Shown here in pieces: positions 25,041 to 35,337 of a stretch of 64,000 nucleotides of DNA; positions within the stretch are counted from its first letter, which is position 1, and every line of letters begins with the position of its first letter. The position numbers and the translations under genes are program-made. The DNA comes from Enterovibrio qingdaonensis (GTDB taxonomy: Bacteria; Pseudomonadota; Gammaproteobacteria; Enterobacterales; Vibrionaceae): the NCBI RefSeq assembly GCF_028683135.1, contig NZ_JAJUBB010000020.1, positions 36,253 through 100,252 of the forward strand. The letters are read 5' to 3'. Under the pieces are notes generated by a model that saw only the letters and a list, made by a program, of their open reading frames with translations, did not search any database and had not been told where the DNA came from.

Positions 25041-26045
25041 TTAACCGCGTGCGTGTGCTTTCGCTCTCAGCTCGGCTTTTTCACTGTCAGACAAGAACGC
25101 GATTTCTAAACCGTTTTCCTGAAGCTGGGTGATTTGAGCTTGTGTCAGACCTGCATTCGGCGCCGCCACTTCGTATTCGTGAGGCAGTTCTATTCCAGAG
25201 ACTGCTGGGTCGTCAGTGTTGAGTGTCGCAAGAATGCCATGTGCCAAGAATTGCTTAACAGGGTGGCTTTCCAGAGATGCCACTGTGCTGGTTTGGACGT
25301 TTGATGTCAGGCAAGACTCAATACCGATACGATGCTTCGCCAGATAATCCATCAATGCTGGGTCTTCAATGGCTTTCACGCCATGGCCAATACGAGTTGC
25401 ACCCAGCTCATTGATTGCTTGCCACATGCTTTGTGCACCTGCAGCTTCACCCGCGTGAACCGTGATGTTCAGATTAGCTGCACGTACTTTGGCAAAATGG
25501 TCATTAAACAGGTGGCCAGGCTGGCCCAGTTCGTCACCGGCTAAGTCGATAGCAACAAGGTGTTGTTTCAGGGCGAGCAGCGCATCCAACTCCTGCATGC
25601 AAGCTTCAGTGCCAAACGTACGACTCATGATGCCAATCAAATTGGTTTTCACGCCAAAGTCGTGGCTGCCTGCGGCCACGCCATCAATGATGGCTTCTAC
25701 GACACCCTGAACGGGCAGCTTGTGTTTCATTGCCATGTAGTAAGGTGAGAAACGTAGCTCTGCGTAGTCAATTTTCGCGTTTAGAGCATCTTCTACGTTC
25801 TCGTATGCCACGCGACGCACGGCATCCAGATCGCCCAGTACAGCCACACCCCAATCAAGTTTCGACAGGAATCCAACCAGATCTGGCTCGTTTGACATCA
25901 CCTGAACATGCGGGCGCAGAGCGTCAATAGTGTCAGCAGGTAAGGCCATACCAAACTTCTGACCCAGTTCCAGAATGGTGCGAATGCGAATATTACCATC
26001 AAGGTGACGGTGCAAATCCGTCAACGGAAGGTGGGTGGCGATCAT
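25041..26045 (-). CDS. add: Adenosine deaminase
   Basis: Zinc hydrolase that deaminates adenosine and deoxyadenosine to (deoxy)inosine in purine salvage. Zinc ligands are the DLHRHLDG motif near the N-terminus, HAGEA, and the late LNTDDPAV segment; IGHGV carries a catalytic His. Length is 334 residues (E. coli 333). AAGGA precedes the ATG. It lies 145 bp after glnG in the same direction, with a hairpin between, so it is probably transcribed separately. Confidence 0.96.
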   Translation of the reverse strand: MIATHLPLTDLHRHLDGNIRIRTILELGQKFGMALPADTIDALRPHVQVMSNEPDLVGFLSKLDWGVAVLGDLDAVRRVAYENVEDALNAKIDYAELRFSPYYMAMKHKLPVQGVVEAIIDGVAAGSHDFGVKTNLIGIMSRTFGTEACMQELDALLALKQHLVAIDLAGDELGQPGHLFNDHFAKVRAANLNITVHAGEAAGAQSMWQAINELGATRIGHGVKAIEDPALMDYLAKHRIGIESCLTSNVQTSTVASLESHPVKQFLAHGILATLNTDDPAVSGIELPHEYEVAAPNAGLTQAQITQLQENGLEIAFLSDSEKAELRAKAHARG

Positions 26046-26119
26046 AAAATTATCCTTATATTTACTTTTCGCAATTATAAAGGCTATCTAGGAGATCGTC
26101 AGTACAGCTTCAGGGACAA

Positions 26120-26137
26120 TCCGCCCAAAAGGGCGGA
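26120..26137. other. Hairpin between glnG and add
   Basis: TCCGCCC-AAAA-GGGCGGA is a perfect 7-bp stem with no good T-run on either side. It lies 53 bp after the glnG stop and may cap its mRNA 3' end or act as a weak terminator. Confidence 0.4.
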
Positions 26138-26190
26138 ATTGGTTATATTGTTTACTAGATTTGTTGATAATTTGAACTGGCCCGCGCGGG

Positions 26191-27600
26191 TTACGGCATT
26201 TGAAGCTCTTTGAGCTTACGCGTCAGTGTGTTTCTGCCCCAGCCTAGGAGTTTGGCTGCTTCTTGTTTGTGGCCACGAGTATGGCTTAACGCCTCTCTTA
26301 GTAAGATACGTTCAAACTCTGGCAGAGCCTCACGAAGTAAGTTGTCATCACCATTGACCAAAGACGTTTTTGCCCACTTAGAGAGGGCCATCTGCCAACT
26401 GTCACCTTCTCCGCTAACCGCACTACTTGCTTCTGGTTGCATCAACTCCGGTGGCAAATCTTCAGGAAGAATTTCTTTTCCGCTAGCCATGACGGTGAGC
26501 CAACGACAGATGTTCTCTAATTGACGGACATTGCCTTGCCAAGGCAATGACGAAATCAATTCAAGCGTGGCTGGATGTAGCGACTTTACTTCGATATCCA
26601 GCTCATCTGACGCGCGTTTCAGGAAATGTTTGGCGAGCTGACCTATGTCTTGTCGGCGCTCCCGAAGCGGGGGGAGATGAACCCGAATTACGTTCAATCG
26701 GTGGAATAGGTCTTCACGGAAAGTGCCTTCCGCAACGAGCTTTTCTAGGTTTTGGTGTGTTGCGGCAATGATGCGGACATCGACCTTGATAGCTTGATGG
26801 CCACCTACACGATAGAACTGCCCGTCAGCTAAAACGCGCAACAGGCGTGTCTGAATATCCAATGGCATGTCGCCAATTTCATCAAGAAACAGGGTGCCAC
26901 CATTGGCTTGCTCGAACCGGCCTTGGCGCACACTGTTGGCACCGGTGAAGGCCCCTTTTTCATGGCCGAACAGTTCCGACTCGATCAAATCTTTGGGGAT
27001 TGCAGCCATGTTGAGCGCAATGAAAGAGTTACTTGAGCGTGGGCTATGGCGGTGCAATGCATGGGCGACCAGCTCTTTACCTGTTCCGGACTCGCCGTTG
27101 ATCAATACAGAAATGGATGAACGAGAAAGACGGCCAATGGCGCGGAAGACCTCTTGCATTGAAGGTGCCTCACCAATGATTTCTGGTACGGCTTCCTTGG
27201 ACTCTTTTGGTGCACGCTGACGTTTTTGCTCCTGACTGTGAGAAACCGCGCGCTCAACCAATGCAACGGCCTCATCAATATCAAAAGGCTTTGGCAGGTA
27301 CTCAAACGCCCCTTTTTGGTAGGCACTGACGGCAGCATCAAGATCAGAGTGCGCTGTCATGATGATAACGGGCAGTGTGGGGTACTCATCTTGCAGACGA
27401 TTGAGCAGGGTAAAGCCGTCAGTGCCGGGCATGCGGATGTCCGACACCAATACATCTGGGACTTCACGGTTTAACCCTTCGAGAACGCTGTCTGCGTCGG
27501 CAAAGGTCTCACATGCCATACCCGCGGCATTTAACGTGCGTTCTAGCACCCAGCGGATAGAGCTGTCGTCATCGACAACCCAGATAAGTCCTTTGCTCAT
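26191..27600 (-). CDS. glnG: Nitrogen regulation response regulator NtrC (NRI)
   Basis: Sigma-54 activator phosphorylated by NtrB when glutamine is low. It has a receiver domain (residues 1-120, phospho-acceptor Asp in VSDIRMPGTDG), an AAA+ domain with GESGTGKE (Walker A), the sigma-54 contact loop GAFTGA and FLDEIGDM (Walker B), and a Fis-type HTH at the C-terminus (KQEAAKLLGWGRNTLTRKL). Length is 469, the same as E. coli. It starts 9 bp after glnL. Confidence 0.98.
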   Translation of the reverse strand: MSKGLIWVVDDDSSIRWVLERTLNAAGMACETFADADSVLEGLNREVPDVLVSDIRMPGTDGFTLLNRLQDEYPTLPVIIMTAHSDLDAAVSAYQKGAFEYLPKPFDIDEAVALVERAVSHSQEQKRQRAPKESKEAVPEIIGEAPSMQEVFRAIGRLSRSSISVLINGESGTGKELVAHALHRHSPRSSNSFIALNMAAIPKDLIESELFGHEKGAFTGANSVRQGRFEQANGGTLFLDEIGDMPLDIQTRLLRVLADGQFYRVGGHQAIKVDVRIIAATHQNLEKLVAEGTFREDLFHRLNVIRVHLPPLRERRQDIGQLAKHFLKRASDELDIEVKSLHPATLELISSLPWQGNVRQLENICRWLTVMASGKEILPEDLPPELMQPEASSAVSGEGDSWQMALSKWAKTSLVNGDDNLLREALPEFERILLREALSHTRGHKQEAAKLLGWGRNTLTRKLKELQMP

Positions 27601-27609
27601 GATTTCCCC

Positions 27610-28656
27610 TTAACGTTTGATCGGTAGCAAGATGGTAAATGTGGTATGCCCAGGCCAGCTGTTCACGTAAATTTTTCCCTTATGCTGATCGATAAGGTTT
27701 CGTGTGATGGATAAGCCAAGCCCTGTGCCGCCAGGGCGACCAGATACCATTGGATAAAATAAGGTGTCCTGAAGTTCGGGACTGATACCCGGCCCGTTGT
27801 CCGTGATATCGATACGCGCCGCTAAACGGTGTCGTTTGCCATTTATCACGACCTGATGTTCAGTGCGTGTGCGCAAGGTGATTTCACTATCTGGTGTGCC
27901 TTGTAAAATCTCAGCGGCATTGCTCACCACATTGAGCAATGCTTGCTCCAGCTGATCGGGGTCCATTTCTAAGTCAGGCAAACTTGGGTCGTAGTCGCGG
28001 GTAATGCGCGTATCGTCGGCACTGAGCTCAACCAATTGACGGACTTTCTCAAGCACTACATGGATATTTTCTTGTTGGGTTGTCCCCGGACGTTGTGGGC
28101 CAAGCAGCCGATCGACCAAGTTTCTTAGGCGATCTGCTTGCTCAATGATAATGCGGGTGTATTCGCTTAGGCTTGGGTCAGGCAGCATTTTCTCAAGCAA
28201 CTGCGCTGCACCACGAAGACCACCAAGTGGGTTTTTGATCTCATGCGCAAGGCCGCGCACGAGTTCTTTTGCGGCCTGTTGCTGTGCTTGTTGTTGTAAC
28301 TCTTTGCTGATTTGCTGCTGGTGCCCAATAGCTTTGAGCTCGACCAGCATGGAGGTACTGCGTGCCCACTGCAACGGACTGGCACTGAGCTCCACTTTTC
28401 GTTGATTGCCATCGATAACCAAGGTCACGTCGCTGTCGGTAAGGCCTTGACCGGATGCCAGCGTTTCCTGCACATGCTCTAAGTTTATGGAGCAATGCTG
28501 AATAATGTCTGATAGTGGCTGCTCCTTAAGGCGGCGTGCACTAAGACAAAAAAGTTGCTCGGCGGCAGGGTTTGCATAAGTCACGACAAGGTTCTCGTCG
28601 AGAACCACGACTGCCGTGATTAAATTGTCCATTACTGATTCGATAAGCGTGGCCAC
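27610..28656 (-). CDS. glnL: Nitrogen sensor kinase/phosphatase NtrB (NRII)
   Basis: Cytoplasmic histidine kinase that phosphorylates or, with PII, dephosphorylates NtrC. It has an N-terminal PAS domain (DNLITAVVVLDENLVVTYAN), an H-box LVRGLAHEIKNPLGGLRGAA with the phospho-His, N-box NVVSNAAEIL, G1 DNGPGISPE and G2 GGTGLGLSI. Length is 348. The GTG at 28656 follows GGAAGGTTAT and gives the same N-terminus as E. coli (MAT..). An NtrC palindrome lies 19 bp upstream. Confidence 0.97.
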   Translation of the reverse strand: MATLIESVMDNLITAVVVLDENLVVTYANPAAEQLFCLSARRLKEQPLSDIIQHCSINLEHVQETLASGQGLTDSDVTLVIDGNQRKVELSASPLQWARSTSMLVELKAIGHQQQISKELQQQAQQQAAKELVRGLAHEIKNPLGGLRGAAQLLEKMLPDPSLSEYTRIIIEQADRLRNLVDRLLGPQRPGTTQQENIHVVLEKVRQLVELSADDTRITRDYDPSLPDLEMDPDQLEQALLNVVSNAAEILQGTPDSEITLRTRTEHQVVINGKRHRLAARIDITDNGPGISPELQDTLFYPMVSGRPGGTGLGLSITRNLIDQHKGKIYVNSWPGHTTFTILLPIKR

Positions 28657-28674
28657 ATAACCTTCCTAATTGGC

Positions 28675-28691
28675 TGCACCATGTTGGTGCA
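28675..28691. promoter_or_regulatory. NtrC-binding site upstream of glnL
   Basis: TGCACC-ATGTT-GGTGCA is a perfect 17-bp palindrome matching the NtrC consensus. It is 19 bp before the glnL start, where NtrC-P would repress a local promoter, as at E. coli glnLp. Confidence 0.85.
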
Positions 28692-28776
28692 ATCAAGTTT
28701 ACCCGATAGCCCGTGTTTGTGCAGCGTGGAATGTTCGCTTTTGCAACACGACCGACAACGGATAAGGTCGGCGAGT

Positions 28777-29331
28777 TTACAACGGCTTAGGTGTTGCTTT
28801 GGGCGGTGCTTTCCGATGAATAGTTCGGTGCAAAAACACAGTAGCTGAATCAGATGAAGCAATTACCTTGCCATCTTGTATAAGTTGGACCTTGATGCTG
28901 TGTTCACCTCGGTCAATGTTGTTTAGTTCAATCGATAATCCCTGTTGGGATTTCTGCGCTTTGCCATCAATGACTGCGCGGACAGATTGATTCTCACCGA
29001 GAGGTAGGTCTGTAGACACAGATACTGTGATGCTGCCTTCGCTGTTTCTGATCGTTTCTTCGTCAAGCGGTGAAAGCAGCAGGATATCGCTGGCCATTGG
29101 GGCGTCTGGTACTGGCGGCACGGGAGGCGCATCTGGTGAAGGAGGAGCCGCGATTTGAGGGCTGGTGTTTAATGGAATCGCTTTGAGTTCGATTTCTAGC
29201 TCGATGCTGGCCTCTGGTGGTGAGTCACTAAAATGTACAACACCGTTTTCATCGACCCAACGATAGTAAGAGTCTGCAGTTGCTGGAGATGTTAATGCAC
29301 AACCAAGAAGCAGAGCACCGACGATACGCAT
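28777..29331 (-). CDS. DUF4124 domain exported protein
   Basis: A 184-residue protein with a signal peptide (MRIVGALLLGCALTSPATA, residues 1-19), a DUF4124 motif just after it (SYYRWVDENGVVHFSDSPP), a Pro-rich linker (about 75-95) and a C-terminal Ig-like beta domain. The ATG at 29331 fits the signal peptide; longer in-frame starts run into the glnA terminator. It sits between glnA and glnL, as in several marine gammaproteobacteria. Function is unknown. Confidence 0.8.
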   Translation of the reverse strand: MRIVGALLLGCALTSPATADSYYRWVDENGVVHFSDSPPEASIELEIELKAIPLNTSPQIAAPPSPDAPPVPPVPDAPMASDILLLSPLDEETIRNSEGSITVSVSTDLPLGENQSVRAVIDGKAQKSQQGLSIELNNIDRGEHSIKVQLIQDGKVIASSDSATVFLHRTIHRKAPPKATPKPL

Positions 29332-29387
29332 GTTTTTATCCCTTAGTAAAAATGGATATTTTGCGCCTAAACGTTTGTACCACAATA

Positions 29388-29418
29388 GAAAAAGGGCTCG
29401 CTTGTGAGCGAGCCCTTT
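29388..29418 (-). terminator. Terminator downstream of glnA
   Basis: AAAGGGCTCGCT pairs with AGCGAGCCCTTT around TGTG, followed on the minus strand by TTCTATT. It should limit read-through from glnA into the DUF4124-glnL-glnG genes. Confidence 0.88.
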
Positions 29419-29442
29419 GATTTCCGAGCAACCCGGCAAGAA

Positions 29443-30852
29443 TTACACTGAGTAGTACAGTTCAAATTCCAGTGGGTGAGTTGTCATGTTCACTTTCTCA
29501 ACGTCTTGAGATTTCAGATCGATATAAGAATCGATGAAATCGTCAGAGAATACGCCGCCAGCTGTCAGGAACGCACGGTCTTCATCCAGTGCTTTCAGTG
29601 CAACTTCCAGTGACTCTGCAACTTTTGGAATCTCAGCCGCTTCTTCAGCTGGCAGATCGTACAAGTCTTTATCCATTGCATCGCCAGGGTGGATCTTGTT
29701 CTTAATACCGTCAAGACCTGCCATCAGCAGTGATGCAAACGCCAAGTATGGGTTTGCTGCTGGATCTGGGAAGCGCGCTTCGATACGACGTGCTTTCGGG
29801 CTTGGTACCACAGGGATACGGATAGAAGCAGAACGGTTACGCGCTGAGTAAGCCAGCATAACAGGTGCTTCAAAGCCTGGTACAAGACGCTTGTACGAGT
29901 TAGTTGATGGGTTAGCAAAGGCGTTGATAGCACGTGCGTGCTTGATGATACCGCCGATGTAGAACAGAGCAGTTTCAGACAGGCCGCCGTACTTGTCACC
30001 TGCGAACAGGTTTTGGCCATCTTTCGCCAGTGATTGGTGAACGTGCATACCAGAACCGTTGTCGCCAACCAGTGGTTTAGGCATGAAAGTCGCTGTCTTA
30101 CCGAATGCGTGAGCAACGTTATGAACAACGTACTTGTAGATTTGGATTTCATCCGCTTTGGTGGTCAGGGTGTTGAAACGCGTTGCGATTTCGTTCTGAC
30201 CTGCAGTTGCTACTTCGTGGTGGTGTGCTTCAACAACCAGACCCATCTCTTCCATTACCAGACACATTGCTGAACGGATATCTTGTGATGAATCAACAGG
30301 AGCTACTGGGAAGTAACCACCTTTCACGCCTGGACGGTGACCTTTGTTACCGCCTTCGAAAGAAGAACCGCTGTTCCAGCTCGCTTCTACGTCATCAATT
30401 TTGTAGAAAGAGCCTGACATGTCAGTGTTGAACTTCACGTCGTCAAACAGGAAGAACTCTGGCTCTGGACCAACAAGAACGGTGTCTGCAATACCAGTAG
30501 CGCGCATGTAGTCTTCTGCACGTTTCGCGATTGAGCGTGGGTCACGGTCGTAACCTTGCATTGTTGCTGGCTCAAGGATGTCACAGCGGATGTTCAGCGT
30601 GCTGTCTTCAGTAAATGGGTCCAGCACAACAGAAGATGCGTCTGGCATCATTACCATGTCTGATTCGTTAATGCCTTTCCAGCCCGCGACAGAAGAGCCA
30701 TCGAACATTTTGCCATCTTCAAAAAAGTCTGCGTCAATTTGGTGCGCAGGGATTGAGATGTGCTGCTCTTTACCTTTGGTGTCGGTGAAGCGCAAGTCAA
30801 CAAATTTAACTTCGTGCTCTTGGATTAGGGCGAGTACGTTTTCTACTGACAT
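29443..30852 (-). CDS. glnA: Glutamine synthetase type I
   Basis: ATP-dependent amidation of glutamate, dodecameric. Landmarks are the [17 protein letters not shown] loop, [20 protein letters not shown] metal/ATP region, [18 protein letters not shown], and the adenylylation Tyr in [10 protein letters not shown] near residue 398, so GlnE-type control is expected. Length is 469, as in E. coli. A sigma-54 promoter and NtrC sites precede it; typA is divergent. Confidence 0.98.
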   Translation of the reverse strand: MSVENVLALIQEHEVKFVDLRFTDTKGKEQHISIPAHQIDADFFEDGKMFDGSSVAGWKGINESDMVMMPDASSVVLDPFTEDSTLNIRCDILEPATMQGYDRDPRSIAKRAEDYMRATGIADTVLVGPEPEFFLFDDVKFNTDMSGSFYKIDDVEASWNSGSSFEGGNKGHRPGVKGGYFPVAPVDSSQDIRSAMCLVMEEMGLVVEAHHHEVATAGQNEIATRFNTLTTKADEIQIYKYVVHNVAHAFGKTATFMPKPLVGDNGSGMHVHQSLAKDGQNLFAGDKYGGLSETALFYIGGIIKHARAINAFANPSTNSYKRLVPGFEAPVMLAYSARNRSASIRIPVVPSPKARRIEARFPDPAANPYLAFASLLMAGLDGIKNKIHPGDAMDKDLYDLPAEEAAEIPKVAESLEVALKALDEDRAFLTAGGVFSDDFIDSYIDLKSQDVEKVNMTTHPLEFELYYSV

Positions 30853-30937
30853 GTGAATAAACCTCCGGTGTCATTGTTCTCTAAAATGGCGAAGTGGCTT
30901 AGGTGCGCCCCACCAAAAATGGTCTGAACTTCCTAAA

Positions 30938-30952
30938 GCGAAAACCGTGCCA
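30938..30952 (-). promoter_or_regulatory. Sigma-54 promoter of glnA
   Basis: On the minus strand TGGCACGGTTTTCGC has the -24 GG (plus 30950-30951) and the -12 GC (plus 30938-30939) exactly 10 bp apart and matches TGGCACG-N4-TTGC except for one base. The predicted transcription start is near 30927, about 75 bp before the glnA ATG. It corresponds to E. coli glnAp2. Confidence 0.88.
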
Positions 30953-31014
30953 AGTTTTAAATTCCCGTAAATACCTATGTTTAGGCGACTTAGTGCCACA
31001 AGAGTGACAAGTTG

Positions 31015-31051
31015 TGCTCACTTTTGGTGCGCGTCCGCACCATTATGGTGC
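31015..31051. promoter_or_regulatory. Pair of NtrC enhancer sites for glnA
   Basis: TGCTCACTTTTGGTGC (31015-31030) is an imperfect NtrC palindrome. GCACCATTATGGTGC (31037-31051) is a perfect one. They are about 22 bp apart, two helical turns, and lie about 90-125 bp upstream of the predicted sigma-54 start, the usual enhancer distance. A weaker match, CACCAAAAATGGT, overlaps the start region at 30911-30923. Confidence 0.82.
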
Positions 31052-31425
31052 AAGGAAGGATTGCGTCCTTATCGGAACCATTCAGCAGCGGTTACTGATT
31101 GTTGTCAATCAATGATGTCTGTGTTTTGAGATGGGTTGCTTGAGCTGTGATCTCGATCGGAGTCCTATGTTTTGCCTTCATGTGGCGCGAGAATTGCCCG
31201 CGGATAAGAAAAAATGGGGGTATCCACCCTTTTTTTAAACGCCTTAGAGTGTGTCATCGATAAGGCTAAACGAATATAAATCGATCATAGGTCACATAGT
31301 TCGTGGGTTTTGAGTAAAAATCTGTTAAATTACGGCCGTTTTTTTAATCAAGTGGCGGTGAGTGCCTCATCTACTAATAGATGGTGGCTTTTGACGGCAC
31401 ATCTTTTTTGAGTGAAAGAGAACCC

Positions 31426-33255
31426 ATGTCTACCTTACAGATAGATAAACTAAGAAACATCGCGATCATCGCGCACGTTGACCACGGCAAAACTACCTTG
31501 GTTGATAAACTGCTTCAGCAGTCTGGCACCTTGGAAACCCGTGGCGAGCACGAAGAACGCGTCATGGACTCGAACGACATCGAGAAAGAGCGTGGCATTA
31601 CCATTCTGGCGAAGAACACCGCTATTAACTGGAATGACTACCGTATCAACATCGTAGATACCCCAGGACACGCCGACTTCGGTGGTGAAGTAGAGCGTAT
31701 CATGTCGATGGTTGATTCAGTTCTGCTGATCGTTGATGCGGTTGACGGCCCTATGCCGCAAACCCGTTTCGTAACGCAAAAAGCGTTTGCTCACGGTTTG
31801 AAACCAATCGTTGTTATCAACAAAATCGACCGTCCTGGCGCGCGTCCTGACTGGGTTATGGATCAGGTATTTGACCTGTTTGACAACCTGGGTGCAACTG
31901 ACGAGCAGCTAGACTTCCAAGTGGTTTACGCATCAGCACTGAACGGTTGGGCGACACTGGAAGAAGGCGAAACTGGCGAGAACATGGAACCTCTGTTCCA
32001 AGCTGTTGTAGACAACGTGTCTGCACCACAAGTTGACGCAACCGGTTCGCTGCAAATGCAAATCTCTCAGCTAGATTACAGCTCATACGTTGGTGTTATC
32101 GGTGTAGGCCGTGTAACACGTGGCTCTGTGAAGCCAAACCAACAAGTGACTGTTATCGGTGCTGACGGTAAAACCCGTAACGGTAAAGTAGGTTCAGTTC
32201 TAGGTTACCTAGGTCTTGAGCGTCACGATGTTGAACTGGCTAATGCTGGTGATATCGTTGCAATCACAGGTCTTGGTGAGCTGAAAATCTCTGACACCAT
32301 CTGTGACGTAAACGCAGTTGAAGCACTTCCAGCTCTGTCTGTTGATGAGCCAACTGTTACCATGACTTTCCAGGTGAACACCTCTCCGTTCGCTGGTAAA
32401 GAAGGTAAGTTCGTTACTTCACGTAACATCCTTGAGCGTCTGCAGAAAGAGTTGGTTCACAACGTTGCTCTGCGCGTTGAAGAAACGGGTGACCCGGATC
32501 GTTTCCGTGTATCAGGTCGTGGTGAGCTTCACCTGTCTATCCTGATCGAAAACATGCGTCGTGAAGGCTTCGAGCTGGCGGTTTCTCGCCCTGAAGTAAT
32601 CATCAAAGAAATCGACGGTGAGAAACAAGAGCCGTTTGAAACTGTAACCATCGACGTTGTTGAAGAAAACCAAGGCGGCGTAATGGAGAAAATCGGTCTT
32701 CGTAAAGGCGAATTGACTGACATGTCTCCAGACGGTAAAGGCCGTGTGCGCATGGACTTCATCATGCCTTCTCGTGGCCTGATCGGTTTCCAAACTGAGT
32801 TCATGACTCTGACTTCAGGTTCAGGTCTGATTTACCACACGTTCGATCACTACGGTCCAATGAAGCCTGGCGTTATCGGCCAGCGTAACAACGGCGTACT
32901 GATTTCTAATGCAACAGGTAAAGCACTGACTTACGCACTGTTCAACCTGCAAGAGCGCGGCCGTCTGTTTACTGAGCACGCTGATGAAGTGTACGAAGGT
33001 CAGGTAATCGGTATTCACAACCGTTCAAACGACCTGACAGTTAACTGTCTGAAAGGTAAGCAGCTGACTAACGTTCGTGCATCTGGTACGGATGAAGCAC
33101 AGGTTCTGAGCCCAGCAATCAAGTACACCCTTGAGCAAGCTCTAGAGTTCATCGATGACGACGAACTGGTAGAAGTAACACCAGTTAGCATCCGTATTCG
33201 TAAGAAACTGCTGACTGAAAACGACCGTAAGCGCGCTAGCCGTGGTGCTAAATAA
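31426..33255 (+). CDS. typA: Ribosome-associated GTPase TypA/BipA
   Basis: Translational GTPase of the EF-G family that binds the 70S ribosome and assists 50S assembly and growth in the cold. G1 is [10 protein letters not shown]2 [13 protein letters not shown]3 [12 protein letters not shown]4 NKIDRPGA. Domains II, III, V and the BipA-specific C-terminus follow. The ATG at 31426 (609 residues; E. coli 607) was chosen because GAAAGAGAA precedes it and it begins with the family N-terminus; an ATG at 31381 adds 15 unrelated residues. Codon use is strongly biased, as in highly expressed genes. Confidence 0.97.
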   Translation: MSTLQIDKLRNIAIIAHVDHGKTTLVDKLLQQSGTLETRGEHEERVMDSNDIEKERGITILAKNTAINWNDYRINIVDTPGHADFGGEVERIMSMVDSVLLIVDAVDGPMPQTRFVTQKAFAHGLKPIVVINKIDRPGARPDWVMDQVFDLFDNLGATDEQLDFQVVYASALNGWATLEEGETGENMEPLFQAVVDNVSAPQVDATGSLQMQISQLDYSSYVGVIGVGRVTRGSVKPNQQVTVIGADGKTRNGKVGSVLGYLGLERHDVELANAGDIVAITGLGELKISDTICDVNAVEALPALSVDEPTVTMTFQVNTSPFAGKEGKFVTSRNILERLQKELVHNVALRVEETGDPDRFRVSGRGELHLSILIENMRREGFELAVSRPEVIIKEIDGEKQEPFETVTIDVVEENQGGVMEKIGLRKGELTDMSPDGKGRVRMDFIMPSRGLIGFQTEFMTLTSGSGLIYHTFDHYGPMKPGVIGQRNNGVLISNATGKALTYALFNLQERGRLFTEHADEVYEGQVIGIHNRSNDLTVNCLKGKQLTNVRASGTDEAQVLSPAIKYTLEQALEFIDDDELVEVTPVSIRIRKKLLTENDRKRASRGAK

Positions 33256-33279
33256 GCGTTAGGTTCGTAACAAATAAGA

Positions 33280-33309
33280 AAGCCTCCCAATCGGGAGGCT
33301 TTTTTTTTA
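33280..33309 (+). terminator. Terminator of typA
   Basis: AGCCTCCC-AATC-GGGAGGCT followed by nine T. Confidence 0.93.
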
Positions 33310-33318
33310 TGGAAATCG

Positions 33319-33567
33319 TTATTTCGCGACTTTGTTATAGATAAATAGCAGGATAAGTGCGCCCACCGTCGCCATAATGATGCTGCCGATGCTTAAGCCG
33401 CCAGTAGTGCCAATGCCAATCAAGGTACTGACCCAACCACCGACAACGGCACCTGCGATGCCCAGCAGCGTTGTCATGATGAATCCGCCACCGTCTTTCC
33501 CAGGCATGATCCACTTCGCCAGAATACCAGCCAGAAGCCCAAGAATGATCCAGGAAATAATGCTCAT
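33319..33567 (-). CDS. GlsB/YeaQ/YmgE family small membrane protein
   Basis: An 82-residue protein with three hydrophobic helices and the transglycosylase-associated family pattern: IISWIILGLLAGILAKWIMP, a Gly-rich GKDGGGF, GIAGAVVGGW and a terminal ALILLFIYNKVAK. The ATG at 33567 follows a strong GGAGGAG. Family members respond to envelope or general stress; the molecular role is unclear. It is convergent with typA. Confidence 0.88.
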   Translation of the reverse strand: MSIISWIILGLLAGILAKWIMPGKDGGGFIMTTLLGIAGAVVGGWVSTLIGIGTTGGLSIGSIIMATVGALILLFIYNKVAK

Positions 33568-33691
33568 GTGTTCTCCTCCAGGTTGAGAGACGGAAATACT
33601 CCGTTGAATGCAGGCTTTTTTGCCTGCCAAAACCTTAAAGGAATTTGTCTCACATGATGCGTTTCAACCATGAGAAATTAGTGAGACTTTC

Positions 33692-34327
33692 TTAGCTCTT
33701 TAGTGTGGCTAAAAAACGGTCCGACTCTGCAATGGCGGCTTTCATATCTTTGATTGCTCTGTTGATTTCTTGCTCTAATCCGGCAAACTCACCTTTTAAT
33801 GCGCCTATCGCAGCCGCATTTAAATTGTGTTTAAGATACAGGGCATTATCGCGGAGCGTGTCTAAAACGGGTTCCATTTTGCTTTCTGCCTTCTTCATCG
33901 CAGACAGCATTTGGTTGTAACTGCGCTCGGTTTCTTTGAGTTTACGCTCGCTTTCACGGCGAAGTTTGGCACTGGAGTAGAGAGACAGTTCTTCTTGCCA
34001 CTCATCAAAAAGGGCGTCAGAAACGTCTTCGACTGCACCAATACGCTCACGCACATTTTCGACGGCAGCTTCACTTTCTTCGTACTGATCGTTGATGGTG
34101 TTATACATGGTTTCCAGTTCGCCACCATCAAAATGGGTCAACGCCGTGAGTGATTCCAGTGCACTGGTGAACTGCTCACTGGCTTCTTGTTGAGCGTCCG
34201 ATGCCGCTTCGACACGATCGGCCATGATGTCGCGTTTATGAATGCCGACTTTTTCCATCGTGGCATAGTAAGCGGACTGGCACCCAGAGAGTGCAAAAAT
34301 GAGAAACAGCGAGGAGAGAAGTCGCAC
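33692..34327 (-). CDS. DUF2959 family lipoprotein
   Basis: A 211-residue protein. The N-terminus ends in the lipobox LSGCQS (Cys at about 16), so it should be lipid-anchored. The rest is strongly helical and charged with likely coiled coils (about 45-190), typical of DUF2959. The GTG at 34327 was chosen because AAGGAG lies six bases upstream and the signal sequence then has normal length; an earlier in-frame start gives an 17-residue N-terminal extension. Function is unknown. Confidence 0.8.
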   Translation of the reverse strand: MRLLSSLFLIFALSGCQSAYYATMEKVGIHKRDIMADRVEAASDAQQEASEQFTSALESLTALTHFDGGELETMYNTINDQYEESEAAVENVRERIGAVEDVSDALFDEWQEELSLYSSAKLRRESERKLKETERSYNQMLSAMKKAESKMEPVLDTLRDNALYLKHNLNAAAIGALKGEFAGLEQEINRAIKDMKAAIAESDRFLATLKS

Positions 34328-34422
34328 GGTAAGCTCCTTGAAACATTGGTGAATACCCAAACCACCAGAAACCTGCACCTCGAGTTTGTTTGGGTATATG
34401 ATAACTTTCTTAACAAAAAACT

Positions 34423-35316
34423 ATGGTTGAAGCTGTGGAACGACTCAAGCTTTCTTTGCTCAGGATGGGACATATCCTGTTTGCTTTTTCAAAACACCTC
34501 GTATTACGTGTGAATCACGATCGGTTGACGGTTAGTGCTGGGTACATGGCCTACGTGACGTTATTGTCGTTGGTGCCGTTGATAACAGTGCTTTTGTCTG
34601 CCTTGTCTATCTTTCCAACCTTTGCTGGCGCGGGGGAGCAGATAAAGTACTTCGTGCTGCATAACTTTGTTCCCGCATCGAGCGAGGTACTCGAGCAGTA
34701 TCTCAATGAGTTTGTGGCCAATGCAGGCAAAATGACAGCGGTAGGCGTTGGGTTTCTTTTTGTGGTGGCGTTGATGCTGATCTCTGCCATTGATACGAGC
34801 CTGAACTACATATGGCGCGTTAAGCACAAACGTGCACCTGTGATTTCATTTTCAATTTACTGGATGGTGCTGACGCTGGGACCTGTCATGGTAGGGACCA
34901 GTATCGGTGTTAGCTCTTACCTTGGTTCGCTGAACCTTCTGAACGTTGAAGGCAGTGAGATGTGGGCACCGACCCTACTTCGCGCGTTGCCGTTTACGTT
35001 AACGACATTAGCATTTTTTGGTTTATACACACTGGTGCCCAATCGCCGCGTAGTGATATGGCATGCGTTAACGGGTGCTGTCTTTGCTAGCTTGTTGTTT
35101 GAATTCAGTAAGAAGGGCTTTTCTATCTATGTCGCGAAGTTTCCATCTTACGAGCTGATATATGGCGCGTTGGCAGTTATTCCCCTTTTATTTGTGTGGG
35201 TCTATCTCAGCTGGTGTATTGTCCTGTTGGGAGCAGAAGTTACTGCATCTCTCGGTGAGAAAAACCTATGGAACGCCTCTGAGAGCGACGTACCTAGCCT
35301 GCCTATTGATAATTAA
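34423..35316 (+). CDS. yihY: YihY/UPF0761 family inner-membrane protein
   Basis: A 297-residue protein with about six membrane helices and the YihY/BrkB signature (DRLTVSAGYMAYVTLLSLVP, IDTSLNYIWRV, YLSWCIVLLGAEVTA). It was once labelled ribonuclease BN, which is now known to be wrong. Function is not established. It heads the conserved run yihY-dtd-yiiD. Confidence 0.92.
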   Translation: MVEAVERLKLSLLRMGHILFAFSKHLVLRVNHDRLTVSAGYMAYVTLLSLVPLITVLLSALSIFPTFAGAGEQIKYFVLHNFVPASSEVLEQYLNEFVANAGKMTAVGVGFLFVVALMLISAIDTSLNYIWRVKHKRAPVISFSIYWMVLTLGPVMVGTSIGVSSYLGSLNLLNVEGSEMWAPTLLRALPFTLTTLAFFGLYTLVPNRRVVIWHALTGAVFASLLFEFSKKGFSIYVAKFPSYELIYGALAVIPLLFVWVYLSWCIVLLGAEVTASLGEKNLWNASESDVPSLPIDN

Positions 35317-35337
35317 GATGATAAAGAAGGAGCTGAT

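Larger units (their letters stand above)
30853..31425. other. Divergent glnA-typA control region
   Basis: A 573-bp gap. The glnA-proximal half carries the sigma-54 promoter and NtrC sites. The typA-proximal half is AT-rich and includes AAAAAATGGG..CCCTTTTTTT (31210-31240), a weak terminator-like hairpin with no gene in front of it. No protein gene is evident. Confidence 0.55.
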
